Shown here piece after piece: positions 8,953 to 15,818 of a DNA stretch of 39,940 nt. How positions within the stretch are numbered: position 1 is the first letter of the stretch; the number at the start of each line of letters is the position of its first letter. A program made the translations under genes and the position numbers. This DNA comes from an uncultured Adlercreutzia sp. GTDB taxonomy: Bacteria > Actinomycetota > Coriobacteriia > Coriobacteriales > Eggerthellaceae. The stretch spans positions 1 to 39,940 of the forward strand of contig NZ_CAUASN010000022.1 in NCBI RefSeq assembly GCF_958431955.1, written 5' to 3'. Below the pieces are notes generated by a model. That model ran no database searches, was not told the DNA's origin, and saw only the letters and a list, made by a program, of their open reading frames with translations.

Positions 8953-8990
8953 ATTATAAAGGTTTAAAAGGAGAGGTGTAAAGGTTTAAT
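8953..8990 (-). promoter_or_regulatory. Promoter of the HipA-like gene overlapped by two direct repeats
   Basis: Minus-strand TTTACA (8977-8982) and TATAAT (8953-8958) are 18 bp apart. Two near-identical 14-mers, TATAAAGGTTTAAA (8955-8968) and TGTAAAGGTTTAAT (8977-8990), cover the -10 and -35 and are 22 bp apart, about two helical turns. This layout fits an autorepressor site, probably for the HTH of the kinase itself (inference). Confidence 0.65.
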
Positions 8991-9025
8991 CCTTGGCACC
9001 GGAAAGAAGATGAAAGTGGCCGCCT

Positions 9026-9228
9026 CTCACGCCTCGCTGCCGCTGACGAGCTTGAGGCCGATGATGCAGCCGACGAGCCCGGCGATGAGCAGGATGCGGG
9101 CGAGGCTCGCGGGCTCCGTTCCCGTGATCATGCCGTAGACGACCGTGAGGGCCGCGCCGATGCCCACCCACACTGCATAGGCCGTGCCCGTGGGCAGCGT
9201 CTTCACGGCGAAGGAGAGCCCCAGCATG
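9026..9228. repeat. Direct repeat partner of the truncated gdx copy
   Basis: The 3' two thirds of gdx plus one base, duplicated at 7309-7511 in the same orientation, 1717 bp away. The last ~60 bp before the breakpoint are identical while the rest is diverged, so the duplication is not very recent or was partly gene-converted. Confidence 0.8.
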
Positions 9229-9353
9229 GAGAGCGCGAGCGCCACGACGAACACCACCGTGGAACCGGCGTGGGTGAAGCCCTCGGACTTGCCGAGGGCG
9301 ATGGCCCACACCGATTCCATGACGCCCGAGGCTATGAGCACAAGCCAGCTCAT
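9027..9353 (-). CDS. gdx: SMR-family guanidinium exporter (Gdx/SugE type)
   Basis: 108 residues with four predicted TM helices, the full length of small multidrug resistance proteins. It starts MSWLVLIASGVMESVWA with Glu13, the conserved coupling residue, and has LPTGTAYAVWVGIGA, the pattern of the Gdx (SugE) subgroup rather than EmrE. That subgroup exports guanidinium ion against protons. The stop of the upstream B3/B4 gene and this start overlap as TAATG, so the pair is translationally coupled. Substrate is inferred from subgroup motifs. Confidence 0.85.
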   Translation of the reverse strand: MSWLVLIASGVMESVWAIALGKSEGFTHAGSTVVFVVALALSMLGLSFAVKTLPTGTAYAVWVGIGAALTVVYGMITGTEPASLARILLIAGLVGCIIGLKLVSGSEA

Positions 9354-10078
9354 TACTCGTCGATCACCATCGTGGGGTTGTCGCGGGTGATGATCTGCTT
9401 GGCGAAGATGTCGGCGCCCAGGTAGCGCTGCACCATGTCGGCCAGCTCATCGACGGCCGCCTCGAGCTCGTCGGCGCGGGCCGGGTCCACCGACTCAATG
9501 ATGAGGAAGGCCTTGCCCGACTCGTCGGTCAGGGCCGTGCGCTCGCCGTCGCGCCAGTTCCAGCAGCGGCAGATGGCGCCGGCGTCGTCGCGGTAGCACA
9601 GCTCGCCTTCCAGCGTGGGGGCGTCCTCGTCCTCGCCGAGGGGGCGGAACGCATCACCGCCCTCGGTGATGCCCAGGCGGATGTCGCCGACCATGGCGTC
9701 GATATCCTCGCCGCCCACGGGCAGCGCGTGCGCGAGCGACACGGCGTTGTAGATGTCCACCGAAGGCGTGATGGAACCGACGGGGTTGCCCTTCAGCACG
9801 CGCTTGAGCAGGTTCTCGATGGAGCAGCGGGCGCCCTTCTTCGTCTTGAACTGCTGGTAGGCGTCACGCCACACGGCCACCACCTCGTTTTGGGAGAAGG
9901 TGTTGCTCTCCAGGTGCTGGTCGGCCTTCGCGTTGGCCTCGGCGAGCGCACGCGCGATGGCGGCGGCGTCCTCGGAGGCCACCTCATCGGTCGGCTTCAT
10001 GCCATGGGCCACCACGATGCCGATGCGGGCCTCGGGGAACAGCTCCCAGAACGAGTCTTCCGTGACGAACTGCTTCAT
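9353..10078 (-). CDS. B3/B4 tRNA-binding (PheRS editing-like) domain protein
   Basis: 241 residues. The fold family is the B3/B4 domain of phenylalanyl-tRNA synthetase beta as a stand-alone protein: WRDAYQQFKTKKGARCSIENLLKRV, then NPVGSITPSVDIYNAVSLAHALPVGGEDID, then FLIIESVDPA. Such proteins may edit mischarged tRNA or act on free amino acids; the substrate is not known. I chose the ATG at 10078 (MKQFVTEDSFWELFPEARIG) because AAAGGAT precedes it; the frame is open further upstream but that part is low-complexity. It is coupled to gdx. The leader between 10079 and ~10290 is long and structured. Confidence 0.8.
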   Translation of the reverse strand: MKQFVTEDSFWELFPEARIGIVVAHGMKPTDEVASEDAAAIARALAEANAKADQHLESNTFSQNEVVAVWRDAYQQFKTKKGARCSIENLLKRVLKGNPVGSITPSVDIYNAVSLAHALPVGGEDIDAMVGDIRLGITEGGDAFRPLGEDEDAPTLEGELCYRDDAGAICRCWNWRDGERTALTDESGKAFLIIESVDPARADELEAAVDELADMVQRYLGADIFAKQIITRDNPTMVIDE

Positions 10079-10183
10079 GCTTCCGATCCTTTCTCCTCGT
10101 GCTGCCGGGACGATGGGGCGGCGCGCGGCGCGGCTTCCGAGTCGGCTTCCGCGCCGGCCGCCGCAGCCGCATCGCCCCCCCGG

Positions 10184-10249
10184 CAAACAAAAAGCGCCCA
10201 CGGGGCGAGCATCTTCAAAGGCCTAACGATGCTCGCTCAGTGAGCGCTT
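10184..10249 (-). promoter_or_regulatory. Large structured leader/terminator hairpin upstream of B3/B4-gdx
   Basis: Read on the minus strand, AAGCGCTCAC (10240-10249) pairs with GTGGGCGCTT (10192-10201) with one G-U pair, and inside it GCGAGCATC pairs with GATGCTCGC (10228-10236 and 10205-10213). The structure is followed by TTTTTGTTT. The G-U pair works only on the minus strand, which supports transcription that way. A second hairpin, GCCTGCC/GGTAGGC, lies just 5' (10253-10270). It looks like a leader with an intrinsic terminator about 105 bp before the start codon. I could not match it to a known riboswitch, guanidine classes included. Confidence 0.6.
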
Positions 10250-10292
10250 CTCGCCTACCCGGCGGCAGGCTATGTACTTTCAAGCTGCGGCC

Positions 10293-10301
10293 ATAATAGC
10301 A
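10293..10301 (-). promoter_or_regulatory. Extended -10 promoter for the B3/B4-gdx operon
   Basis: Minus-strand TGCTATTAT is an extended -10. No good -35 is visible. It would give a leader of about 210 nt that contains both hairpins. Confidence 0.45.
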
Positions 10302-10370
10302 CACCACCGCCCCAAAGCGAGCAGCCCAGCGGCAATCGGCCGTCAGGCGCTGCCCGGGCTGACGGAGCGC

Positions 10371-10405
10371 GACTATCATCATTGACTATCGTTATGACGA
10401 TAGTC
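10371..10405. promoter_or_regulatory. GACTATCGT dyad with an extra half-site
   Basis: GACTATCGT (10384-10392) and ACGATAGTC (10397-10405) form a perfect 9-bp inverted repeat with a TATG centre. Another GACTATCAT lies at 10371-10379. No T-run follows, so this is more like an operator than a terminator. It lies 40 bp after dmsD and about 75 bp upstream of the B3/B4 promoter. The remainder of 10302-10445 shows nothing else. Confidence 0.5.
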
Positions 10406-10445
10406 ACAGTCTGTGCTTCGGGCTGGAACCAGCAATAGCGCAAGC

Positions 10446-11168
10446 CTATAAAGTAGCAGCGAGCTCTTGCAAGAGGGCCGCGTCGGCTTTGAAGAAGACC
10501 TGGGAGAACTGGGCGAGCGTGCCGTAGAGCGCCAGGGCGCAGGCGACTACGCCGCCGGCATCCTCTTGAACCTTGGAGGCCGCTTCGGCAAAACTCTCGG
10601 CAAAGTCTTCGGCAAAGACGCCGAGGTGGTCGCGCAGGAAGGACTGCGAGGAGCGGAGGGCTCTCCGGCACTCATCCTCATCCTGCGCGGCAAAGGCCCC
10701 TGCAGCCTGGGCGGCCAGCTTCGCCATGAAGTCGCATTCGGTGGCGATGTGATCATCAGGCTCTGAGCCCTTGTTCTTCGCAACGAACCCCGCTACGCCG
10801 TAGGCCTCGCGTACGGCAAGCGTGGAAGCCTGGAACACCAGGCGGTCGGAGCTCACATACACCGACTCCCAAGGCGCCACGCGCGTGCCGATACCAAGGA
10901 AGCACCAGTTGAAGGCTCGTTCCACGTCATCGAGGCCTCTCGCCCCGATCTCCGCCACCAGCCTCACGCGAAGATCGTCGAGAGAAGCGATACCGTCGTC
11001 GACGCCATCGTCCATCATGCGGCACAGCATCTCCAGATCGGAAGACCTCATCAGCGACAACGCCGCCTCGTCAAGCGGCGCATCCCAGCAGCGCGCCAGA
11101 AGCGCATACAGGGCCTGGCGTGCACCGAGCAGCGCCGACACCGTATCGCGATCGATCGTTTCCCCCAT
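10446..11168 (-). CDS. TorD/DmsD-family molybdoenzyme chaperone
   Basis: 240 residues, all-helical. It carries the family motifs ESVYVS (101-106) and EPDDHIATECDFMAKLA (136-152), which match the E-x-x-Y and PDHI-x-x-E-x-x-FM blocks of TorD/DmsD proteins. These bind the twin-arginine leader of the catalytic subunit and hold it until molybdopterin is inserted. It follows the dmsA- and dmsB-like genes on the same strand and probably serves DmsA. RBS AGGAGGT. A terminator lies in the gap between it and the ferredoxin gene, so it may be made in smaller amounts. Confidence 0.88.
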   Translation of the reverse strand: MGETIDRDTVSALLGARQALYALLARCWDAPLDEAALSLMRSSDLEMLCRMMDDGVDDGIASLDDLRVRLVAEIGARGLDDVERAFNWCFLGIGTRVAPWESVYVSSDRLVFQASTLAVREAYGVAGFVAKNKGSEPDDHIATECDFMAKLAAQAAGAFAAQDEDECRRALRSSQSFLRDHLGVFAEDFAESFAEAASKVQEDAGGVVACALALYGTLAQFSQVFFKADAALLQELAATL

Positions 11169-11199
11169 ATTGAGACCTCCTCACAGAGCAACCTTTCCG

Positions 11200-11236
11200 A
11201 AAAAGGCGCTGGGCCGAGGGAAATCAGCCCAGCGCC
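11200..11236 (-). terminator. Intrinsic terminator between dmsB-like and dmsD-like genes
   Basis: GGCGCTGGGC (11205-11214) pairs with GCCCAGCGCC (11227-11236). On the minus strand the hairpin is followed by TTTTT. It is inside the operon, so it probably attenuates expression of the chaperone. Confidence 0.75.
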
Positions 11237-11286
11237 AGAGCGCAGCCCGACAAAGGGAGGGAGGTGCGCCGGACTGCCGAAAAGAA

Positions 11287-11862
11287 CTAGATGATCACCG
11301 AAACCCAATTCTCTTCCAGGGCAGCCGGCTTGGCATCGATAGCCACCGACGGCGTGGTAGTCGGCTCGGGCAGCACGGCGATCTTGTCCACCGCATCGGG
11401 GTGGGCTGCCCGCAACTCGTCGATGTCGCCGAATTCGATGGCGCGCATCGGGCACGAGGCGACGCAGGCATTCTGCTCACCCTTACTCCGAATGCCCAGG
11501 CATCCATCGCACTTGCCGGTGATCCTCAACTCCGGACGATACTGCGGCACCTCATAGGGGCACGCCTTCACGCACGCCTCGCACCCGATGCACACGTCGT
11601 CATCATGCTGGACGGTGCCGTCTTCCTCGTCGATGTGCATGGCGCCCGTCGGGCAGTTGGCTACGCAGGCCGGGCTCTCGCAGTGGTTGCAGGTGTGCGA
11701 GAAGGGGTAGGCCACCGCCGTGGGATAGTCCCCCACCTCGAACAGATCGACCTTGCGGTATATCACGCCGATCTCCAGGTCGTTCTTGTCCTTGCACGCC
11801 ACCTGGCAGGTGCGGCAGCCGATGCATTTGGCCTGGTTGAAATAGAATCCCTTGCGAGTCAT
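11287..11862 (-). CDS. Four-cluster ferredoxin subunit of a DMSO reductase-type enzyme (DmsB-like)
   Basis: 191 residues with four Cys clusters for [4Fe-4S] centres: CIGCRTCQVAC (13-23), CNHCESPACVANC, CIGCEACVKAC, and CDGC with CVASC. This is the DmsB/NrfC electron-transfer subunit. It starts two bases after the DmsA-like stop, so the two are co-translated. The C-terminal ~40 residues are a Cys-free acidic and Pro-rich tail. No membrane anchor gene is found in this operon. Confidence 0.92.
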   Translation of the reverse strand: MTRKGFYFNQAKCIGCRTCQVACKDKNDLEIGVIYRKVDLFEVGDYPTAVAYPFSHTCNHCESPACVANCPTGAMHIDEEDGTVQHDDDVCIGCEACVKACPYEVPQYRPELRITGKCDGCLGIRSKGEQNACVASCPMRAIEFGDIDELRAAHPDAVDKIAVLPEPTTTPSVAIDAKPAALEENWVSVII

Positions 11863-11864
11863 AG

Positions 11865-14522
11865 TTACTCAGCCTCCTCGAAGATAACGTTGCGGGGCTT
11901 CTCGGCATCGGGGACGATCTCGCCCGTGTACTTGGAGATCTTCGCAATGCCGCTATTGTAGCCAGACGTGCCGCAGCCCGTAGTACGAGACCCCGTCAGC
12001 ACATTCGGGCTGCCGCCGCGGTCGGCCTGCTCGTCCTCGTCGAATTCGAGCCAACCGGTATAGGGAACCGCCAGCACGCCTGGCATGATGCGCGCTGTCA
12101 CCGATGCCGTGCGAATCATCGCGCCGCTGGGGCTTTCCACGCGGACGCCGTCACCGGTCTTGATGCCGGCCGCAGCCGCATCGGCCGTGTTGATAAACAC
12201 CGGATTGGTCACCGTCTCCTGCAGCTGGTCGACGTTGGGCATGCTGCACTGCACGGCGCGCAGGCTGCGCGGGCCGAACACCTGGAAGGGATACTCGCCC
12301 TTCTGCTTGGCGGCGAAATCGGAGAACGTGGCCTCGTAGCCGTCGGCCTTGGGCACGTACTCGGGAATGGGACCCACCTGGCCGTACCCCATGGACGAGA
12401 TAGCCTTCGACATCTCGCGGCAGTAGATCTCCATCTTGCCGCTCTCGGAGTTTTCCAGGGGATTGGCCTCCGGGTCGCGCGCGAAGTCCTCGTAGCCGAT
12501 GAAGCCGTACGCGTCCCCCGCCTTGCGCGGCACGATGGCGATGCCCTCGTCGAACAGCTGCTTCAGGGGATACAGGCCCTCCTGGGGCTCGCCTTCCACG
12601 CCCCACTCGTCGATGTCTTCCTGGGTGATGGACACCACCGGCTGATCGATCTCGCCATTTTCGCCCATCACCATGGTGCCGGCCACCTGGTTGAACAGCT
12701 GCTGCTTCTCGCTGCCGCAGAACAGATCGGTTTCGGGGATGTCGAAGCGCTGGCACAGACCGCGAATAATATCCTGGTCGCTTCTGGCCTCAAAGAGCGG
12801 ATCGACGATGGCCTGCTGGAATACGCAGCCATCGCGCATGCCGTCGGCGGCCACGCGGCCGCAACGCTCCCAGGGCGTCGTGATGGGCAGCACGATATCG
12901 GCGTACATGGCCTTGGGCTCGGGCGCGTAAGCGTGGGTCACCACGAAGTCAACCTTGCGGAAGGCCTCAACGCCGCGCAGCACATTCTCGCGCGAGACCA
13001 GCATGGAGCGGCCGGCGTTGTAGATGAGATGAATGTCGCACGTGCGTTTCTCGCCGATGGGCTCGATGTTCTTGAAGCCATAGTTGGTCATGCGCCCGTT
13101 GTACGTGTACTCGCCAGTCAGCACCGCCTCCCACAGCTCGCCAGAGCAGATGCAATCCTTGATGGCCGTGTCAATGGAGGGATTGCCCGCATCTCCTACC
13201 TTGAACAGGCGCGGGCCGCCGTCGAAGGCGCCGCCGTCGGTGCAGACTCCGCACATATGGCCCGACTTGCCGAAATGACCGGTCATGGCGCCTAGCGTCA
13301 TGAAGAACTGGGAGATGTGATCGCCGTTGTTGATACGGGCCGGGCCCCAGCTGGTAAGGATGGCCACCTTCTTCGAAGGAGCGATCTCGTAGGCCAGCTT
13401 CTTGATCTGATCAACGGGCGTGCCGCAGAGATTGCTCGCCCACTCGGGAGTCTTCGGGATGCCATCGTAAGTGCCGAGCACGTAATCCTTGAAGTTGCCC
13501 TGGGGATCTTCCCCCTCGGGCATGTGCTCGGCATCGAAGCCGATCGTGCAGCGGTTCAGGAAATCCCAGTCGATGAGAGGGTTGGATGTCGGATCGTCCT
13601 CGGTGATGAGCACATAGGCGATACCCAAGATGAGCGCGTCGTCCTGGCCGGGGTACACCGGCACCCATTCCGCATCGAAGAACGAATAGGACTCGACGCA
13701 CAGCGGATCGACGGCGAAGAACTTCGCCCCGCTTTCGCGGAAGAGGCCGGCATAGTAGGACAGCGTGCCCGTCGTGGACCAGCCAGGGTTGCAGCCGAAC
13801 ATGACAGCCGTTTCCACGTTCTGCAGATCGAGACGATCGTTGAGCATTTCGCGGGAGAGATGCTTGAACCCGTTGTAGCTATCGGGGATGGGATAGGCGC
13901 CGAAGGAGTGCGTACCCCACAGACTGGTGAAGCCGCCGATGCGATCCATGAAGCCATCCAAACCACAGCTCTTCCCGTCCGCAAGGATAGCCGCGTTGCC
14001 GTACTTCTCGATGACGTTCTTGATCTCGGCCGCAACGTAATCGAGCGCCTCGTCCCACGTGATGCGTTCCCACTCGTCCTTGCCGCGCAGGCTCTTGTCG
14101 CCGCCCGTAAAGGGCTCCCAGTGCTTACGCTTCATAGGGTACTTCAGGCGATCGGCGCCGAACACGTGCTTGCGCTGGGAACGACCGCGCAGGCACCCGC
14201 GGTGCTGCGGGCGCTCGACACTGTCCTCGTAGTTATCGTCAGTCTTCTGGCGCAGCACGACGCCATCCTTCACCAGTGCCTTGTTCACGCACATGCGGGA
14301 CGCGCAGCCGTGCCAGCACGCCACGGGCACCCACTGGGCGCCCTCCTCGGGATCGGGGCCCGTCGATGCGCCCGTCTCGGAAAGCTCCACCGCGTTCTCG
14401 CTCTTGGGGCTGCAGGCGGCCAAAGCGCCCGAGAGGGCCGTGGCGGCAGCTGCAGCGGCACCTGCCTTAATAAATCCGCGGCGGCTGACCGACGTGCGGG
14501 CCGTTTGGTCCAAATAACCCAT
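11865..14522 (-). CDS. Molybdopterin oxidoreductase catalytic subunit (DMSO reductase family, DmsA-like)
   Basis: 885 residues. The twin-arginine signal VSRRGFIKAG (Arg14-Arg15) is followed by ALAAC, so it is exported. The N-terminal Fe-S binding block is CWHGCASRMC (Cys69, 73, 78) with a later CLRGR. GFTSLWGTHSFGAY occupies the position of the Mo-ligand loop, so Ser is the likely ligand. GCNPGWSTTGT and the C-terminal domain (RAVQCSMPNVDQ, GDGVRVESPSGAMIR) fit bis-MGD binding. Substrate is not determinable; S- or N-oxides are usual for close relatives. It is the first gene of an operon with the ferredoxin and chaperone. The upstream region holds the 58-bp repeat and the TATTGCGGAAA motif. 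Confidence 0.92.
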   Translation of the reverse strand: MGYLDQTARTSVSRRGFIKAGAAAAAATALSGALAACSPKSENAVELSETGASTGPDPEEGAQWVPVACWHGCASRMCVNKALVKDGVVLRQKTDDNYEDSVERPQHRGCLRGRSQRKHVFGADRLKYPMKRKHWEPFTGGDKSLRGKDEWERITWDEALDYVAAEIKNVIEKYGNAAILADGKSCGLDGFMDRIGGFTSLWGTHSFGAYPIPDSYNGFKHLSREMLNDRLDLQNVETAVMFGCNPGWSTTGTLSYYAGLFRESGAKFFAVDPLCVESYSFFDAEWVPVYPGQDDALILGIAYVLITEDDPTSNPLIDWDFLNRCTIGFDAEHMPEGEDPQGNFKDYVLGTYDGIPKTPEWASNLCGTPVDQIKKLAYEIAPSKKVAILTSWGPARINNGDHISQFFMTLGAMTGHFGKSGHMCGVCTDGGAFDGGPRLFKVGDAGNPSIDTAIKDCICSGELWEAVLTGEYTYNGRMTNYGFKNIEPIGEKRTCDIHLIYNAGRSMLVSRENVLRGVEAFRKVDFVVTHAYAPEPKAMYADIVLPITTPWERCGRVAADGMRDGCVFQQAIVDPLFEARSDQDIIRGLCQRFDIPETDLFCGSEKQQLFNQVAGTMVMGENGEIDQPVVSITQEDIDEWGVEGEPQEGLYPLKQLFDEGIAIVPRKAGDAYGFIGYEDFARDPEANPLENSESGKMEIYCREMSKAISSMGYGQVGPIPEYVPKADGYEATFSDFAAKQKGEYPFQVFGPRSLRAVQCSMPNVDQLQETVTNPVFINTADAAAAGIKTGDGVRVESPSGAMIRTASVTARIMPGVLAVPYTGWLEFDEDEQADRGGSPNVLTGSRTTGCGTSGYNSGIAKISKYTGEIVPDAEKPRNVIFEEAE

Positions 14523-14598
14523 CTCTCAATCCTCCTCTTTCTCTCATGTGCCGAAGCACATGCCCCGGCGACAGCATCAGCCTACGCCCGGCACCCCC

Positions 14599-14656
14599 GA
14601 AACAGCCATAAATCAAATCTCATATCTTTCCGACAAGTTATTGCGGAAATATTACT
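14599..14656. repeat. 58-bp direct repeat, copy A (dmsA upstream region)
   Basis: Starts GAAACAGCCATAAATCAAAT and ends GCGGAAATATTACT. One mismatch separates it from 15604-15661; the distance is exactly 1005 bp. It includes AGTTATTGCGGAAATATTAC (14636-14655), which resembles the box upstream of the FMN lipoprotein gene. It lies 77 bp upstream of the dmsA start and probably holds its regulatory site. Confidence 0.92.
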
Positions 14657-14749
14657 CGTTACGAAGCGAAGTTGCCGGGAGAACCATTTCCTACGCCCGA
14701 AGCGCGAACCGGTGCAGTATGATATGAAAAATCGTGAAAGGTTCTTTTT

Positions 14750-15487
14750 ATGACGGAAATTGATGGTCAGAAAACGTTACTTGTATATCTTGACGAAGCA
14801 GGCGACACATATTTCGGCGACTCGGGAACCCGCTTCTTTCTCTATACCGGCCTCGTTTTAACGGGCGAAGGCTTTCCCCTGCATCGGGCGTTGCTCGAGT
14901 GTCGCTACGCGACCATCGCGGCACAGGGGCGATTCAGCAACAGTCACGAGCGCAATGATTACTTTCATGCCACGGAAGACTCGCTTGAAACAAGGGAGCG
15001 TGTTTTCTCCACGCTGAAGAAGCATTCGAACGATGCTCGCGGCTACGCGACGATACTCGAGAAAGCAGCTCTAGCGCCAAACCGGCAAACGCCCGAGGAG
15101 CTATTCCAGACCGCAGCCAAAAGCCTCCTCAGCACCCTTATAGCTACCGAGACCCGCAATGCCTCATACAGCCATGTCAGCATCATGCTCGACTCGATTC
15201 CGGTGCAAAAGAAGCGCAAGGCCATCATCGGGGCCCTTAAGCGTGTATTGGCAGCGGCGCTGGAAGGAACCGGCATGACCTTTACTGTTACGCCCATGGC
15301 CTCTAAAAGCGATTTGGCCCTCCAGGCTGTCGATTACTATGCTTGGGCGCTCTATCGAAAATGGGAATCGAATGACCCTTCACAACTAACGCGACTTGGC
15401 GATGGCTCAATTCATGCCATCTGCGTAACGCCCTCGCAGGCAACCACGGATCCCAAAAAGCAAAACGACCCCCCCAGCTATCCGTAA
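14750..15487 (+). CDS. DUF3800 family protein
   Basis: 245 residues. It begins with LLVYLDEAGDT (Asp15, Glu16, Asp19) and has SKSDLALQAVDYYAWALYRKW near the C-terminus; these two acidic blocks define DUF3800, thought to have an RNase H-like fold and often found near mobile elements and defence genes. Nuclease function is not shown. RBS AAAGG precedes the ATG and a TATGAT box lies at about 14718. The gene sits between two 58-bp direct repeats, so a unit of about 1005 bp appears to be an insertion between the dms operon and the sensor kinase. A 6-bp hairpin AAGAGC/GCTCTT follows the stop. Confidence 0.8.
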   Translation: MTEIDGQKTLLVYLDEAGDTYFGDSGTRFFLYTGLVLTGEGFPLHRALLECRYATIAAQGRFSNSHERNDYFHATEDSLETRERVFSTLKKHSNDARGYATILEKAALAPNRQTPEELFQTAAKSLLSTLIATETRNASYSHVSIMLDSIPVQKKRKAIIGALKRVLAAALEGTGMTFTVTPMASKSDLALQAVDYYAWALYRKWESNDPSQLTRLGDGSIHAICVTPSQATTDPKKQNDPPSYP

Positions 15488-15603
15488 GGAAGAGCAGCGG
15501 AGCTCTTATCGCTGGGGAGGAACCTTTTCACATTCATCATAGCACATCGCGGTGAATGCGAGCCGCTCTTTCCCGAGCTCCGCAAAAATCGCCTTCCCCC
15601 TCG

Positions 15604-15661
15604 GAAACAGCCATAAATCAAATCTCATATCTTTCCGACGAGTTATTGCGGAAATATTACT
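15604..15661. repeat. 58-bp direct repeat, copy B
   Basis: Second copy of 14599-14656 with one mismatch. It lies in the 331-bp gap between the DUF3800 gene and the sensor kinase, so it places a TATTGCGGAAA box about 160 bp upstream of the kinase start. The rest of this gap has a GCCGAG/CTCGGC hairpin (15756-15776) and no gene. Confidence 0.92.
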
Positions 15662-15818
15662 TCGGCGACGCCGCCCAGGTCAAAGCCCTCTTGACTCATC
15701 GTCATTTTCCAAAGCCCTTCTTACCCCTTAGCTTGCAAATGCAGTAGACTTAAGGCCGAGGGATTCGGACTCGGCGCCTCGGGGGAAGGTGGGGCGCAGT
15801 CGAGAGGAGGGACCGCCC

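Noticed and set aside
10079..10300. T-box or known guanidine riboswitch
   Set aside because: No T-box consensus and no conserved segments of the guanidine classes that I could recognise by eye.
14286..14318. C-x3-C-x4-C Fe-S spacing in the DmsA-like protein as a defect
   Set aside because: The large molybdoenzyme at 36366-39425 can be read with the same spacing, so it looks like a lineage variant and not a mutation.
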